Assembly: GCA_030278955.1 (NCBI GenBank)
Contig: JAOANR010000005.1
Location: 6,671,785 to 6,735,784 of the forward strand
Source: Hygrophila difformis
Lineage: Eukaryota; Streptophyta; Magnoliopsida; Lamiales; Acanthaceae
DNA: 64,000 nucleotides
Direction of reading: 5' to 3'
Part shown: in pieces, positions 1 through 10,438 of the stretch
Position numbering within the stretch: the first letter of the stretch is position 1
Layout: each line of letters begins with the position of its first letter
The notes under the pieces: model-generated
Databases searched by the model: none
What the model saw: the letters and a program-made list of their open reading frames with translations, nothing else
What the model was told of the DNA's origin: nothing
Position numbers and translations under genes: made by a program

Positions 1-1
1 C

Positions 2-779
2 AAAAAGTTTTGTGGTGATCTCTTCTATCGAGATGAAATAGATAAGTTGATGAAAATTGTCAAGTACTTATACCAGGAATATGTGTCTGCTAGTGCTTGT
101 CATAGCTCTCAAGTTGTTGATCGTCATTGTGGAGCTTCTAATGAAAATGAGTTGTCTGCGGAAGAAGGCACCAATGAACTAGAAAATTTCTTATACTATG
201 GTGATCCTAGGGATGAAGACGCAACTGACTTAGATAAATACATTGTTGAACTACTAATGCGGTTGCCTAAATTTGAGAAATTTGATGTTTTGTTGTGGTG
301 GAAGCTTCACCAAAAGGTATTTCCCATCCTATCACGACTTGCTCGTGATGTGTTAGCAATACAAGTGTCTACTGTGGCTTTTGAATCTGCATTCAGTGAG
401 GGTGGCCGTGTTATAGATCCATTCCGAAGTCGTTTGGATCCAGACATGGTAGAGGCATTGGTATGCACGAAGGATTGGATTGCTGCATCGAGTCAAGGTT
501 AGTAAAAATTCATTATAATTTATATAAGTCTTTATCATTTTATAGTTTAATTATCTGTTATTATTTATAGGTTGTAACCTTATTAGTTTTCTTTAAGATT
601 TCAGGTTCTCAAAAGAACATTGCCTCGATTGTTGGTGATCTAGAGATTTTGGAAACAATTACTGCAAATATGGTGGTTATTATAATTTAATTTCAAGTTT
701 TTGAAAATATGAAATACTAATTCCACATCTCAAAAAAATTTTAGGAACAAGAAGAAATGAGCAGCACTGACGAGGATTG
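2..779 (+). CDS. hAT transposase C-terminal part (RICESLEEPER-like), partial
   Basis: An open frame runs from the window edge to about 498 and carries the hAT dimerisation (hATC) signature: LARDVLAIQVSTVAFESAFS, then GGRVIDPFRSRL and a final DWI. In active elements this domain makes the transposase oligomer that binds terminal repeats in the nucleus. The frame stops at 502, but a donor (CAAG|GTTAGT, about 498) and an acceptor (TTCAG, 604) would join it in frame to a segment reading GSQKNIASIVGDLE. A last short exon at about 744-779 would read EQEEMSSTDED and then stop. This C-terminal splicing is my inference. The N-terminal BED finger and catalytic core lie outside the window, so activity cannot be judged. 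No internal stop is seen in the part present. Confidence 0.75.
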
Positions 780-1175
780 AAGGGGTACTGGAAGAGACGA
801 GCAATGCTGGCTCTTGATGGAATCTTTGCCTGCTAATGTTTTGAAGAATGATTATTTTGTTCTAAATGTTTGTTTGAATTGAAGGGGTACTTGTGTTGCC
901 TTGACTGAGATATCTAATTTTAGAATTGCATGATTTAGCCATCTCACACATTGTCTTGCATATTCATTTTTATCGGTTGGCGTCTTACTTTTGACTGATT
1001 ATGAAAGATTGGCTGATTTCAGGTTATGTATCATGTTTGTTTCTTAAGGTTAATGCTCTTGAGCCTCTTATTTTCATTTTTTTGGTATGAAGCATTAAAT
1101 AATGATTGTTGTACTTTGGATTGTCCACATAGAATTCTGCTTTATTTTATCATCAACATTTTTTTTTGGAGTCAT

Positions 1176-1620
1176 CAAAGTTTGAAGGGAACATAGATTT
1201 AACAGAGCCTTGGTATGGAACTGCATATTCTGTTGAGCGATTAGCCGGATCTACAATTGAGGTTAGACTTCTGTTGTAATTCTTAGGGATGGAACATTGT
1301 TCTCTTCAGTGTAAATTTAATCGATACCACATGAAAGAGATACTAAGATGTCTGATCACTTGCAACAATAGGTTGGAAGAGCTCCTAATGGAGATTTGCA
1401 CCTGCCTACTCGAAATGTGTTTATTCCTACAGATCTCTCTCTTAAGACTGTTCGGGAGCCTGTAAGTTATAACCTCAATTAGTCGTATTCTATTCTTTAG
1501 TTTGACAATATGAATGTTGATGTTTGTGCCTTTGTGGTCTGTTTGCCTTTGGAACAGATAACATTACCTGTTCTTTTGAGGAAACCAACATTTTCAAGAT
1601 TATGGTACAAGCCAGATTAT
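1176..1620 (+). pseudogene. Insulin-degrading-enzyme-like (M16 metalloprotease) exon fragments
   Basis: Three short exon-like blocks match the middle of plant peroxisomal insulin-degrading-enzyme-like proteins. They read LTEPWYGTAYSVERLAGSTI (about 1200-1259), GDLHLPTRNVFIPTDLSLK (about 1393-1450) and LPVLLRKPTFSRLWYKPD (about 1563-1617). Order and spacing fit exons separated by retained introns. The catalytic HxxEH module, N-terminus and C-terminus are missing, so this cannot be a protease. It sits between a hAT transposase and that element's probable right end, so it looks like genomic DNA captured by, or inserted into, the transposon. Family assignment is fairly sure from the EPWYGTAY and NVFIPTDLSLK blocks. 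Confidence 0.7.
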
Positions 1621-1624
1621 TGGG

Positions 1625-1800
1625 AAGCAGAACTTGGCATTTGGCCTGAAATTCAATGCAAAAGGCACTGTTTAATTGTTTTGAGAGAGATCTCGAGACA
1701 CTTCCCTTTGCTAAGAGACGTGATATTGATTTTCAGATGGTTGAAATTGAAAGAGACTTCCAACTTTTTGAGGGGACGTGGTCTGTTCAACAAGTTCTAT
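1625..1800 (+). pseudogene. START-like (polyketide cyclase/lipid transport) exon fragment
   Basis: After the insulinase-like exon the frame changes and a stretch reads NCFERDLETLPFAKRRDIDF followed by FQMVEIERDFQLFEGTWSV. The pattern (D)FQxFEGxWSV is the one I associate with plastid-type polyketide cyclase/START-like proteins. Only one exon-sized piece is present, with no start or recognisable ends. It abuts the M16 fragment directly (LWYKPD then a new frame), so two unrelated genes are joined within about 60 bases, as in transposon gene capture. Identification is tentative. Confidence 0.4.
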
Positions 1801-2432
1801 CATTTTTATTCATATATCATGTCCAATTTTCACCGGAAGATAAACTTAATGTATGATGATATTTTTTGTATGAGAAACTTTTGAGTTCATCATTTATGCA
1901 TTTGTGCCACATGACTTCAAGCAAAATATTATGATACGAAAAATAATTTGAAGTATGAAATATAAGATACTTTTACCATTTTCAAAAATGGAATTGAAAA
2001 ATACAAAACAAAAAAGATCCGGTAATTTTATCCGAGACAATCCGAATTCGTTATATATCCGACATGTATCCGTACCGTATCCGCAATCTGAAATATTCGA
2101 AACCGTATTCGTATTCGGTCCATCTGTATTCGATTCTGGATTCGGGGAAAAAAATATGGATAATATCCGTATCCGATACTATTCGACCGTATCCGTACCG
2201 CTTTCACTCCTAGTCTATATACACATAGGCTTCATATGATGGCATGGCACTGGTGCTTTCACTTTTACCTTTGTGTTACTTGAGTTTCGCTATGTCTCAT
2301 TACTAGGCTGCTTGGGGGGCTATATAGCCCTGGACCAGTTGGTTGCGTAATCCATCGGTGGTTGAAGTGGCGGATCCAAGAAATTTAGTTCGGTAAATTA
2401 GTTTTTAATAATTTATATAGTCAATTGAAATA

Positions 2433-3239
2433 TAATAATAAGGGTAATTATTTATTTTTACACCTCACTATATCAAAGTGGTCACTTATATAACTAAACT
2501 TTTTCTTTGGAAAAAAATACACCCCAACTATTAAAACTTAGAAAAATCTATATTTTCCGATAAGTTTCCATAAGTTTGATTTTTCCGTTAAACATTCATG
2601 GGCAAATTTGTCTATTTATATTTTTATCAAATTTAACCCGTTTAACCTAAATATATACACATGACCTAAATCATATGGATATTATTTTGAACGAATCTCA
2701 ATGAGGGCTCGAATATGTCGGTTGATAGGTATGGAAAGTTGCAGATGAGCAAAAGTGGAGGTTCTGTTGCAATGTCAATGGACGGGAGTGTGGGATCGAA
2801 TGGTTCAAATACTCACATCGTAAACCACCAAGTCAAATGTGTGTGGGATTATGTTGCTGCTACTAGTGTCAATCATGGGATAGGTTCTCATGGGTTACGC
2901 GGTGATGCCCTAGTTCAAGCTTTGATGGATCCTCGATATCCCACCGAGGCTTAAGGAATTACAATGACTGGACGATTTAAGGAAGCTTATATGGGCCTGG
3001 TTTTGTCGTAGACCCAAAATCAGATATGAATAGGTTAAATTAATAAAAATATGAACAGATAAAATTGCCCATAAATATTTAACGGAAGAATCAAATTTAA
3101 CACCAACTTAACGAAAAATATAAATTTTTCTAAGTTCTAATAGTTGGGATGTATTTTCTTCCAAGAAAAATGTTTAGGTATATAAATTGACACAATGGTA
3201 TAATTGAGGTATAAAAATAAATAATTACCCTAATAATAA
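2433..3239. mobile_element. Mutator-like element (MULE) with long terminal inverted repeats and 9-bp target duplication
   Basis: Positions 2442 to about 2650 and about 3030 to 3230 are inverted copies of each other. Both begin GGGTAATTATTTATTTTTA from the outside in and share blocks such as CCAACTATTA and the TTTTTCCGTTAA type. The flanks are an identical 9-mer, TAATAATAA (2433-2441 and 3231-3239), the length Mutator-type transposases generate; the AT-only sequence makes this less decisive than usual. The 789-bp element has no transposase. Its unique centre (about 2650-3030) contains an 80-codon frame. It inserted into the 3' part of the TTF-type hAT element. Confidence 0.75.
2715..2954 (+). 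CDS. Small ORF in the unique centre of the MULE, unrecognised
   Basis: A 79-residue frame starts MSVDRYGKLQMSKSGGSVAM and ends DALVQALMDPRYPTEA. It fills most of the non-repeat centre of the MULE and is richer in GC than the terminal repeats. It has no signal peptide, membrane segment or motif I recognise. Its composition suggests a captured exon (Pack-MULE style) rather than transposase sequence. Whether it is expressed is unknown; the sequence supports only that a frame exists within a captured-looking insert. Confidence 0.3.
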   Translation: MSVDRYGKLQMSKSGGSVAMSMDGSVGSNGSNTHIVNHQVKCVWDYVAATSVNHGIGSHGLRGDALVQALMDPRYPTEA

Positions 3240-3329
3240 TTAATAATAATTGTAAAAGTACTAAAAAGTGAAATTTAAAGACACATAAAATAAGATATAA
3301 CAATTACTTACATAAAAATAACTATAATT

Positions 3330-6290
3330 GCTCACAACAGGTTCTCATATTTTGGTATCGTTGTACAATAACATCAATATTGACATTCGTAAACAAATAT
3401 CGTTCTATGAAAGTAACCAAGCAATCATTCAATAACTGATATCCCATGCTATTCTGCAACTTATTCTTGACTGTAGTCATTGATAAAAAAAAAAGCTCGT
3501 TCTACTATTTTTGTTAGGGATGGCAATGGGTCGGGTCTGGCCGGACCCAAGACCCGAATCGAGAGAAACTTTAGGACCCAAGAACCGACCCAGACCCGAG
3601 TATTACTTCTTTAGACCCGAACAAAACCGACCTGCGAAGACCCGAACCCAGACCCGTGGACCCGTAGACCCGATAACAATTCAAAAAAAAAAAGAAAAAA
3701 ACTGCTAAACATAACAAACAGCAACACAGATTAACACCAAACTCAAATGAGCAATCTATTCAATCAACAAGTTTGAGCAAAAAAATGCACAAGTTCGAGT
3801 CCTACAATAGAAGAATTCTTGAAAGACACATACTTGACTCACTCAGGCAGGGAATGATATATTGATATATACCACTTACATTACTGCTGGTACTTACTAC
3901 TTCATATAATAACCTATATTTTATATATAATTAAAATTATACTATTATATAGATACTGTATAAATAAACAATGTATTGAACATGAAATTAAAGAAACAAG
4001 AAATCAAGAATAAGAAGACAATGGGGTTGTAGACAGATTCATAAAATAGATAATGTACAAAAACTTAATATAAATTGTTTATAGATGAGAAGATTAGCAC
4101 ATCGCAGCACCAAAGAGAATAGGCAACAGTTTGGAAAGAGACAGAGGGGAGCAGACTAGAGGCGGAGGGCGATGGGCGCCGGGCAGAGGAAGACGATAGA
4201 TGGAGGTGAGCAGACAGACGGGCAAAGGCAGATCTGAAGATGGAGACGAACAGCGACGGTAGAGGCAGGCGAACGACAAAGTCAGACGAAGGGGACCGGT
4301 GAAGGAGAAGATGAGCGGCACTGGAATGGTGGGTGAGTGGCGATTGGGAAATAGTGGGGGAGAGAGTCACTGAGTGATGGAGATTTAGAGATAAGGGGCT
4401 GCGTGATGTGTTATAGCTGAAATCAAACTAAGTGATAGTGGAAATGTCGGATATTAGGGTTTTTGTCACACTAAAGTATCCTCGGGTCTGGGTTGGGTCC
4501 ACTTCCAAACCCAGGACCCGACCCAACCCGAAAAAACTAAATTGGACTCGACCCACAACCGACCCGAGACCCAAAAATGAATACCCGAACCGAGCTAAAC
4601 AGGTTGGGTCCGGGTCGGTTTTCGGGTTGACCGGGTCCGATTGCCATCCCTAATTTTCGTTGCCACAGTAAAAAATAATACAACTTCAAAAGCAAATTTT
4701 GAAGATTTTTCTTTATTACATCAACCATTGACATCGCATTTACAATGTCTTGTTCTTTTTCTGCAATGCCAAATTTAGCTAATTCGTGATTGCAAATATA
4801 GCTAACATCATGTGTGCCACAAAGATGAAATCAAATGAAACAATTAAATGGGTAAGTGACTCAGTTTTGTTTTTGTTATTCATGTCAGAAACTTCCCCAA
4901 TGACATCAAGTGACTCAAGATTGTAGGATACAAATGAGTCACATTTTTAAAAAAAATTAAAAATGTGATCCCCAACAAGTATCTTCCGACCTACTTACTC
5001 AAAGTTCTTGATTCAAACCAGCTCTAGATTCCTATTCACGTAAACATAATGCTTGCACAACAATCTTGGCTTGTTTTTTCCGAATGAATTCTTTCCTTTT
5101 AGGTGAACCGCCCACAAAATTCAACAAAGGTCTGAAAACCTCACTAAAGAGCCAACTAATATATTTATGTTTTTGGAGCAGCAGCACTAAGTGTCAATTG
5201 AAGTTGATGGGCAAAGCAATTAACATAATAGGCACTTGACGACTCATTTAAAATTAAAGATTGGAGACCACTAATTGAACCCCGCATGTTGCTAGCTAGC
5301 ACCATCATAACCTTGACCTTGAACACTAGAGAGACTTAAAAAATGTACCATAAGTAATGTCTCACTTGAAAGCTTTAAAGTCAAATAAGTTGTATATTAA
5401 CTACATGTATAATACCAATAAACCTCTCTTGCACTTCTCATTGTTATTTATTAACATGTCTCAAACAAAGTGACATTTGCTCTTTATCATAAATATCTGC
5501 AGACTCAGCAACAAGAATGACAAAAATTCTACCACCAAGTTCTTCAACAATTGCTTTGGTTGTCTCATTTGCAAAAGCATTGATTATATCATTTTGAATT
5601 GAAGGAGCAATCAATTGACAATTACCAGAAGTACTCATTAAAACTTTTTTTTTTTATAATCAGAGTTATGCACCAAAAGTAATTGCAAGAGTTCAAGAAA
5701 ATTACCCTTGTTCAACGATGTTTTACTCTCATCATGACCGCAAAAAGCCAACCCTTGAAGCAAACGCCGCTTCAAGCATTCAATTGACACTTCTAATTGC
5801 AAACGATAAGAACTTTTGATTGCTTAGATTGTTTGGGGAAACTTGACAAAATTGAAGACTTTAGAATCGTAAAATCATTCAATCTTCGCAATGTCTTATT
5901 GTGACCACTCATAGGCCCACCCACATGTTTATCAAATATCTCAATCCTATTCCACAAACTCCGAAACTCACACTAAAAAAAGCATCCCCACCAACTTAGT
6001 TTCATATTCGAATAAATAGCACACAGAGAAAAAAAAAACATCTTTTTCAACACCATACTCAAGCCAGGAGTTATATATTTTCAAAGCAGTTGGGAATAAA
6101 GCAACGATTATTTCCATAAAAGTGTTTTAGGAAACTCATGATTCTTAGGTAGACAAGGTTGTTTCTGAATATATTTCATCCTAACTATATCCCAGTCATC
6201 TGGATAAACTCGCTTACTCGTCTTCATTTTCTCATATCATGTGAAAGACTAATAATATCATTCATTCAACCGATTAATTGATGATTGATC
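3330..6290 (-). pseudogene. TTF-zinc-finger (ZMYM1-like, DUF4371) hAT transposase, disrupted
   Basis: Read on the minus strand, decayed blocks appear in the normal order of this family. VYPDDWDIV and QPCLPKNHEFPK come first (about 6220-6130), then a TTF-finger-like EYGVEKDVFF/GGDAFF stretch (about 6060-5980). HVGGPMSGHNKTLRRL follows at about 5930. Next are LLQGLAFCGHDESKTSLNKG and GNFLELLQ (about 5770-5690) and the DUF4371 block IQNDIINAFANETTKAI with AESADIYDKEQMS (5638-5444). The hATC block is at 3506-3330: VERAFF, then KNKLQNSMGYQLLNDCLVTF. Stops and frameshifts are scattered throughout. A second hAT element sits exactly between the VAT and VERAF parts of the hATC motif, which alone would abolish function. 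Confidence 0.8.
3507..4660. mobile_element. Non-autonomous hAT element inserted in the hATC codons of another hAT transposase
   Basis: The element runs 3515-4652. It starts TAGGGATGGCAATGGGTCGG and ends in the inverted form (ATTGCCATCCCTA). Subterminal regions on both sides are strings of GACCCG/CGGGTC. The flanking octamers are ATTTTTGT (3507-3514) and ATTTTCGT (4653-4660), a 7/8 match as expected for an aged 8-bp hAT duplication. The core (about 4080-4430) is purine-rich on this strand, and its antisense reading frame is probably meaningless. No transposase is present. Confidence 0.8.
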
Positions 6291-6776
6291 CCTAGAAACT
6301 GAATTGACGTCAATGTTTTTTTAGGGTCATTATGAGTTTCTTCATCTTCATTTGATAAGACATTGTTTGTGAAAGAGAAATTTTGATGAGATGGATTTGG
6401 AGTAGAAATTGCCTCAATATATTTTTAAAATTTCTTTGAAAGAAAGGAACTCACAAATTAAATAGCCAGCAATAACAATAAATTCCATGCAAAAGTTTCG
6501 ACAACAAGCAACGATGATGCCGTGATGGGAGAGCAACGGTGATGCCGACGTGATGGATATTAGAGACTCGAGATGCAGGATTATGGATCTACCAATTTAG
6601 AATGATGAAGAATATAGAAGAAATATGAGTTTATGCTTTAATGGACTTGGGTTGGGTAAATAAGAGTGAATTGGGCTATCTTAAAAAATGAATTTGGGTT
6701 AACTATTTTTTTAGGCCATCTATGGTGGGTCAATTGACCCACCTTGCACAATGGTACATCCGCCCCTAGGTGGTTG

Positions 6777-7330
6777 TGTACTTATTTTGCAATTCATTAT
6801 CGAGAGGTCACTAGTTATCTATCTAGTTGATAGCATGAAAGTGGTACCGTGTGATGGAATTAAACCTATACAAGTGAAGTATACAACAATTTCTTACTCA
6901 ATTACCTACAGTTTATACTATAAGAAAACTTTTGCTCTAAAATTCCGGACATTATGTGGGGTTGCAAGAACCTACTAGATTCCATACAAAAAGAGTCTTC
7001 AACAGTACAATAGTACAAATAAATGTTTATTATTTATAGATTTTTAAATTATTTTTAATAATCGTTTTAAAGTTAAACGATAATATTTTCTCGGATCGCA
7101 ACCTATAACTTTTTCTATAAACATTAAACTTTTTGCATTTCTCTACAAACAACTTTTTGTCTCTATTGTATTTTTTTTCTTTATTATTATTATTGTGAAG
7201 TTTATTCTATTGTGATGAGTTGTACTTTGTGTTTGTAACAACCCTACCTCTGCTGGATGCAGATTATCCACCCGAATCTCTCCCCATGTATACTTCCAGG
7301 CTACTCGCTAAGTATACATGTTAGGTTTTT
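6777..7330. other. Non-coding stretch, host side of the hAT insertion
   Basis: This AT-rich sequence continues the pre-insertion locus: the empty site would join ...GTAATCCATC-GGTGGTTG-TGTACTTA. I see no gene, RNA or terminal repeat here. A short frame at 6751-6978 crosses the transposon junction and is therefore not a gene. Confidence 0.5.
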
Positions 7331-7429
7331 TTTTGGGAGAAGCCGAAGCCAGAGAAGAAAAATAAAATTAGGACAAAAACAGAAATGTCCAGTCGGTCTC
7401 TCTGCCATAACATGATCATGCCCAGTTGG

Positions 7430-8990
7430 TTTAATGTTTTCATCACCCTGGGATACCATTCTTGTTGCTCATAGAGTCATCCACAGATGACATTATCGAA
7501 TTTTCATCAGTACCTTTAGAAGGTCTAGCTCTCTTCACATTCAGCTTGCCATATTCAGAACTTTGCAACACAACCTTATGTTGCGCTTGTTGTGTATTGG
7601 GATTCCCTTACCAGTAATATTTCGTCTGTCTCTTCTATCAACATAATTGGTGGTCTACTTAATTGGTTTTGGGCCATTAGGAGGGTGGCTAGACTTAATT
7701 TCATTGGTGTTAGGGCCTTGAGATAAAGCAATGGGCTTGTCCCCTTGAGGTTTGTTCTTGTGCGGCCCTTTAGACTTCTTTTTTATCACCTTAATCCACT
7801 CACATTCGGGCTGTAGAGGGAAGTCAACTTATATCACTTGATTTGAGGTAGCATGCACAGAAGCTAGGGCCAATTCAGAGCCGTCATCTTCTATGAAAGG
7901 ATCAGAGACATATTCCAGTACTCCTTTAGACAACGTACTATTATCCTTAATAGGGATATGGACAATTTTGTCAGTCACCAACCCTGCCAACTCCTCATAT
8001 TTTTTGAAAGTAGCAGGCTCCATTCTCAAAGTTACATTTTCCTTTTTGTCCTAATTGGCCTTTTGGTGCAAGTCAACTCCTCCACCAGCTTTTCCTGAAC
8101 AACCCTCGGCAGTAGGCAAAGTTTCCTGTGCCATATTCATTTTATCCGGGCAAGCATTGCTAGCACGTCCATATTTTTAGCAAAACATGCAAAGAAGGTG
8201 GAGGCCTTCGTATGAAACTTTTTGCCAGTGGTCTCCGATGAGAATATTAGTAACCACTGGGAGACGGAGGTTAATCTCGACACATACTCTAGCAAACTTA
8301 TCCCGATGCATCCGTTTGGTCAGGTCGTCGACCTTTACTGGAGTGCCTAGTGCCAATGCCATTTTAGTAAGAATGAATTCATCATACATTCCAATGAACA
8401 ATCCAGGAAATTTGGCCCATACGATTGTCTTCCGTGTATTATCCACTGCCATAAAGTTAGGCTTCCAATGGGAGATGGTGATATAGCTATCGAAAACCAT
8501 CCATGGACCCTTGTGAAGAACCCTCGAGTGATCCACATTTCTGTCGAATTTAATAAGAAAAAACCCTTGATCCAGGTCTAACATCTCAAGTCTGCCCCAT
8601 GTCTTCCACAATCTAGAGATACAATCCTTGAGAGCAAGAGAACCCACATTTTTCCTAAGCACCGAGATTATGATGGTGTCTTCCATGGCTTGCAAAGCTG
8701 TTCTTTGAGCTGAGGAGCAAAGGTGATCCGTGGCTTGAGTCTATCGCCATTAATATAGTCATGCTTGACCATTTCATATGTGAGAGGTTCATCAGTTAGC
8801 GGATCTGGGGGCGCAACTTTTCCATCAAGCACCATGTCACAAAAGGAAGGTTTTGGGACCTCCGAATGTAAAGAACTCCGGCAGAGCAGGAGAGGGGGAT
8901 GGCAGAGGGTCTTGGGGGGCGGGGGAAGAAACTGTCATAAAGAGAGAGTGACATGTTGGGTTGGTTGGAGGTAGGACTTGAATATATTAA
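7430..8990 (-). pseudogene. L1-type LINE ORF1 (DUF4283 plus zinc-knuckle gag), decayed, ORF2 absent
   Basis: The minus strand from about 8780 reads KHDYINGDRLKPRITFAP, then an intact 172-codon stretch (8695-8177). That stretch contains ALKDCISRLWKTWGRLEM, DLDQGFFLIKFDRN, LHKGPWMVFDSYITISHW, KTIVWAKFPGLFI and RMHRDKFARVCVEINL, ending YEGLHLLCMFC. This is the DUF4283 RNA-binding domain and the first part of the CCHC-like knuckle of plant L1 ORF1. Degenerate Ser/Asp-rich C-terminal sequence continues to about 7440. An endonuclease/reverse-transcriptase ORF2 should follow downstream (below 7430) but does not, so the copy is broken at its 3' side. ORF1 proteins coat the LINE RNA; this one is not functional as it stands. 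Confidence 0.75.
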
Positions 8991-9019
8991 AATTAATAGA
9001 AAATTTAAAAATAATTATA

Positions 9020-9127
9020 TTTTTTAAAGGGAGGGTTGGTGGAGGTGGAGTTTGAATCCTCAACATCCATTTAACATTCACTCAAAGGTAAGGATATTAA
9101 CCAGTTGAACTACGATCTTCTTGAGGC
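9020..9127 (-). mobile_element. tRNA-derived SINE, minus strand
   Basis: Read on the minus strand, the segment contains an A-box-like TAGTTCAACTGG and a B-box-like GGATTCAAACT about 45 bases apart. It is followed by a pyrimidine-rich part and an AT-rich tail. The cloverleaf cannot be completed, so it is not a tRNA gene. No target duplication was found by eye. Confidence 0.45.
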
Positions 9128-9544
9128 TACTGTCCCTTTAGTTTAATGAAAATCTTATTATTTGATGTTTTTAAATTAAGAAGGATGTATTTAATTAATA
9201 ATTTGTAAATTTTTATCGGACTCTCAAAGTTTGTATATTCAATCTAAATTTTTAAAAAGTATTTAAAATCTATAGGTATTTAATATAAATTTCAAAATAC
9301 TCAATTGATTAGTTTTGAGTTCAATATGACACGTGGATAATCGGTATATGCCCATTATTTTTATATTTTCTATAAGTTCTAATATACTCTTAAAAAATAT
9401 AATTATAAAAAATCTCTTGTAAAACAAACTTTTTTTTTATCATTTTATATAAAGTTATTCAAACAAAGTTTAAAAAATTTCTAAATTGACTAAGTTTATT
9501 AAAATTAAAATACTTCAATAAATTATGAATTGAATACATCCTCT

Positions 9545-9926
9545 TGTCAAAAACCTTAATGCCAATACTCAAGGTGATCAAGATCGAGATCCCAACTTGG
9601 ATCATTTTTGTCTTTTCAATATCGGATCATATGATCGAAATTAGATCCTAAAATCTTACCAAATTACAATAAATAGATAAAAAATAATTAGACATATTAA
9701 CAAGTGAAATCAAAACATATAATATTATTAGGTAAATGAAGCGATAAAGCTCTATAGACCGTCAAAAATAAAATTCAAGATTGATTTTTGTGATATACAT
9801 GAGATTATAGGAGCATATTTTAAATTTTAGTAGGATTGGATCGTATAATGTTGTGAGATCCTACCATCACGATCGAGATTTTACGATTGGGATCAAGATC
9901 AGAATCATACTAAATTTAAAATCCTA
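9545..9926. repeat. GATC-rich dispersed repeat, copy 1
   Basis: The segment is full of GATCAAGATC/GATCGAGATC motifs. About 140 bases (about 9788-9926) match 32190-32330 in the same orientation, including ATGAGATTATAGGAGCAT and GATCGAGATTTTAC. Probably a degenerate non-autonomous DNA transposon; its ends are not clear. Confidence 0.5.
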
Positions 9927-10159
9927 CTACCTCCGCCTCACTATAATTGCTACGGAGCACTATTTGCATTATTCATTGTTTAACTTTCATTCAAATTTTT
10001 ATCATAGTTATATAAGAAAAAATATAGTCAAGTGTAATCTTGTTAGACGTCTAATTTTATAGTTTTTCCTGAACACAATTTAAGTTATTAATCGTTAAAA
10101 TTGTGTACGACAAACGTGTTAGGAGGAAGTGCAGCAATTTGAATGAGACGAAGGAAGTA
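9925..10159. mobile_element. Stowaway-type (Tc1/mariner) MITE
   Basis: The 231-bp element (9927-10157) starts CTACCTCCGCCTCA and ends in an imperfect inverted copy (TGAGACGAAGGAAG). TA dinucleotides flank both ends (9925-9926, 10158-10159). No coding capacity. Confidence 0.7.
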
Positions 10160-10189
10160 TAAAAATTTGAATCATTTATTCATTTATAA

Positions 10190-10438
10190 GAAGTTTTATT
10201 TTTTTGGATTACAAATATCGCACAAGTTGCCTGCAAAGAGCTGTGGTATACCACATAAGAAAAGAAAAAACAAAAACTACCAACCCACTACAGAAGAGAA
10301 GGGGGAAAGACACACCTAAACTAACGGGATCAAGCCCTCGGAAGCCAAACTCCAGCTGCGTCAATAGAAAGGAAAGGCCGGGTATCATCGGGGAAGCGCC
10401 CACGCGTTGTGAAGAACTCTTAAGAAACAATCCATATC
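10190..10438 (-). mobile_element. 5'-truncated LINE 3' end
   Basis: Read on the minus strand, the segment is a pyrimidine-rich 3'UTR-like sequence ending TTTGTAATCC followed by an A-rich tail (T-rich at about 10198-10206 on the plus strand). Frames across it are not protein-like. This matches the 3' ends of plant L1-type elements. It directly abuts the Helitron start at 10441, so the Helitron probably inserted next to or into it. Confidence 0.45.

Larger units (their letters stand above)
1..2213 (+). mobile_element. hAT (BED-type) DNA transposon, 3' half
   Basis: The left part is outside the window. The transposase C-terminus comes first (2-779) and the presumed right end is at about 2213. 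The last 200 bases (about 2020-2213) are crowded with TATCCG/CCGTATCCG motifs typical of hAT subterminal repeats and end CTTTCACTCCTAG, which reads as a hAT-like terminus (CTAGGAGTGAAAG) on the other strand. The left end is absent, so neither the terminal inverted repeat nor the 8-bp target duplication can be verified. Between transposase and right end lie exon fragments of unrelated genes (1176-1800), suggesting capture. The right boundary is inferred. Confidence 0.55.
2357..6776 (-). mobile_element. TTF-type hAT transposon, complete but dead, with exact 8-bp target duplication
   Basis: The element occupies 2365-6768. The same octamer, GGTGGTTG, flanks it at 2357-2364 and 6769-6776. The ends are imperfect inverted repeats (left AAGTGGCGGATC, right CATCCGCCCCTA). 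The transposase lies on the minus strand. Removing the two later insertions (2442-3230 and 3515-4652) leaves about 2.5 kb. The CAGTGGCGGATCC-type end recurs in the small element at 31215-31480, so they belong to one family or close relatives. Confidence 0.85.

Noticed and set aside
4065..4370. 101-codon antisense frame, Ser/Pro/Leu-rich
   Set aside because: It lies in the purine-rich core of a non-autonomous hAT element and reflects base composition only.
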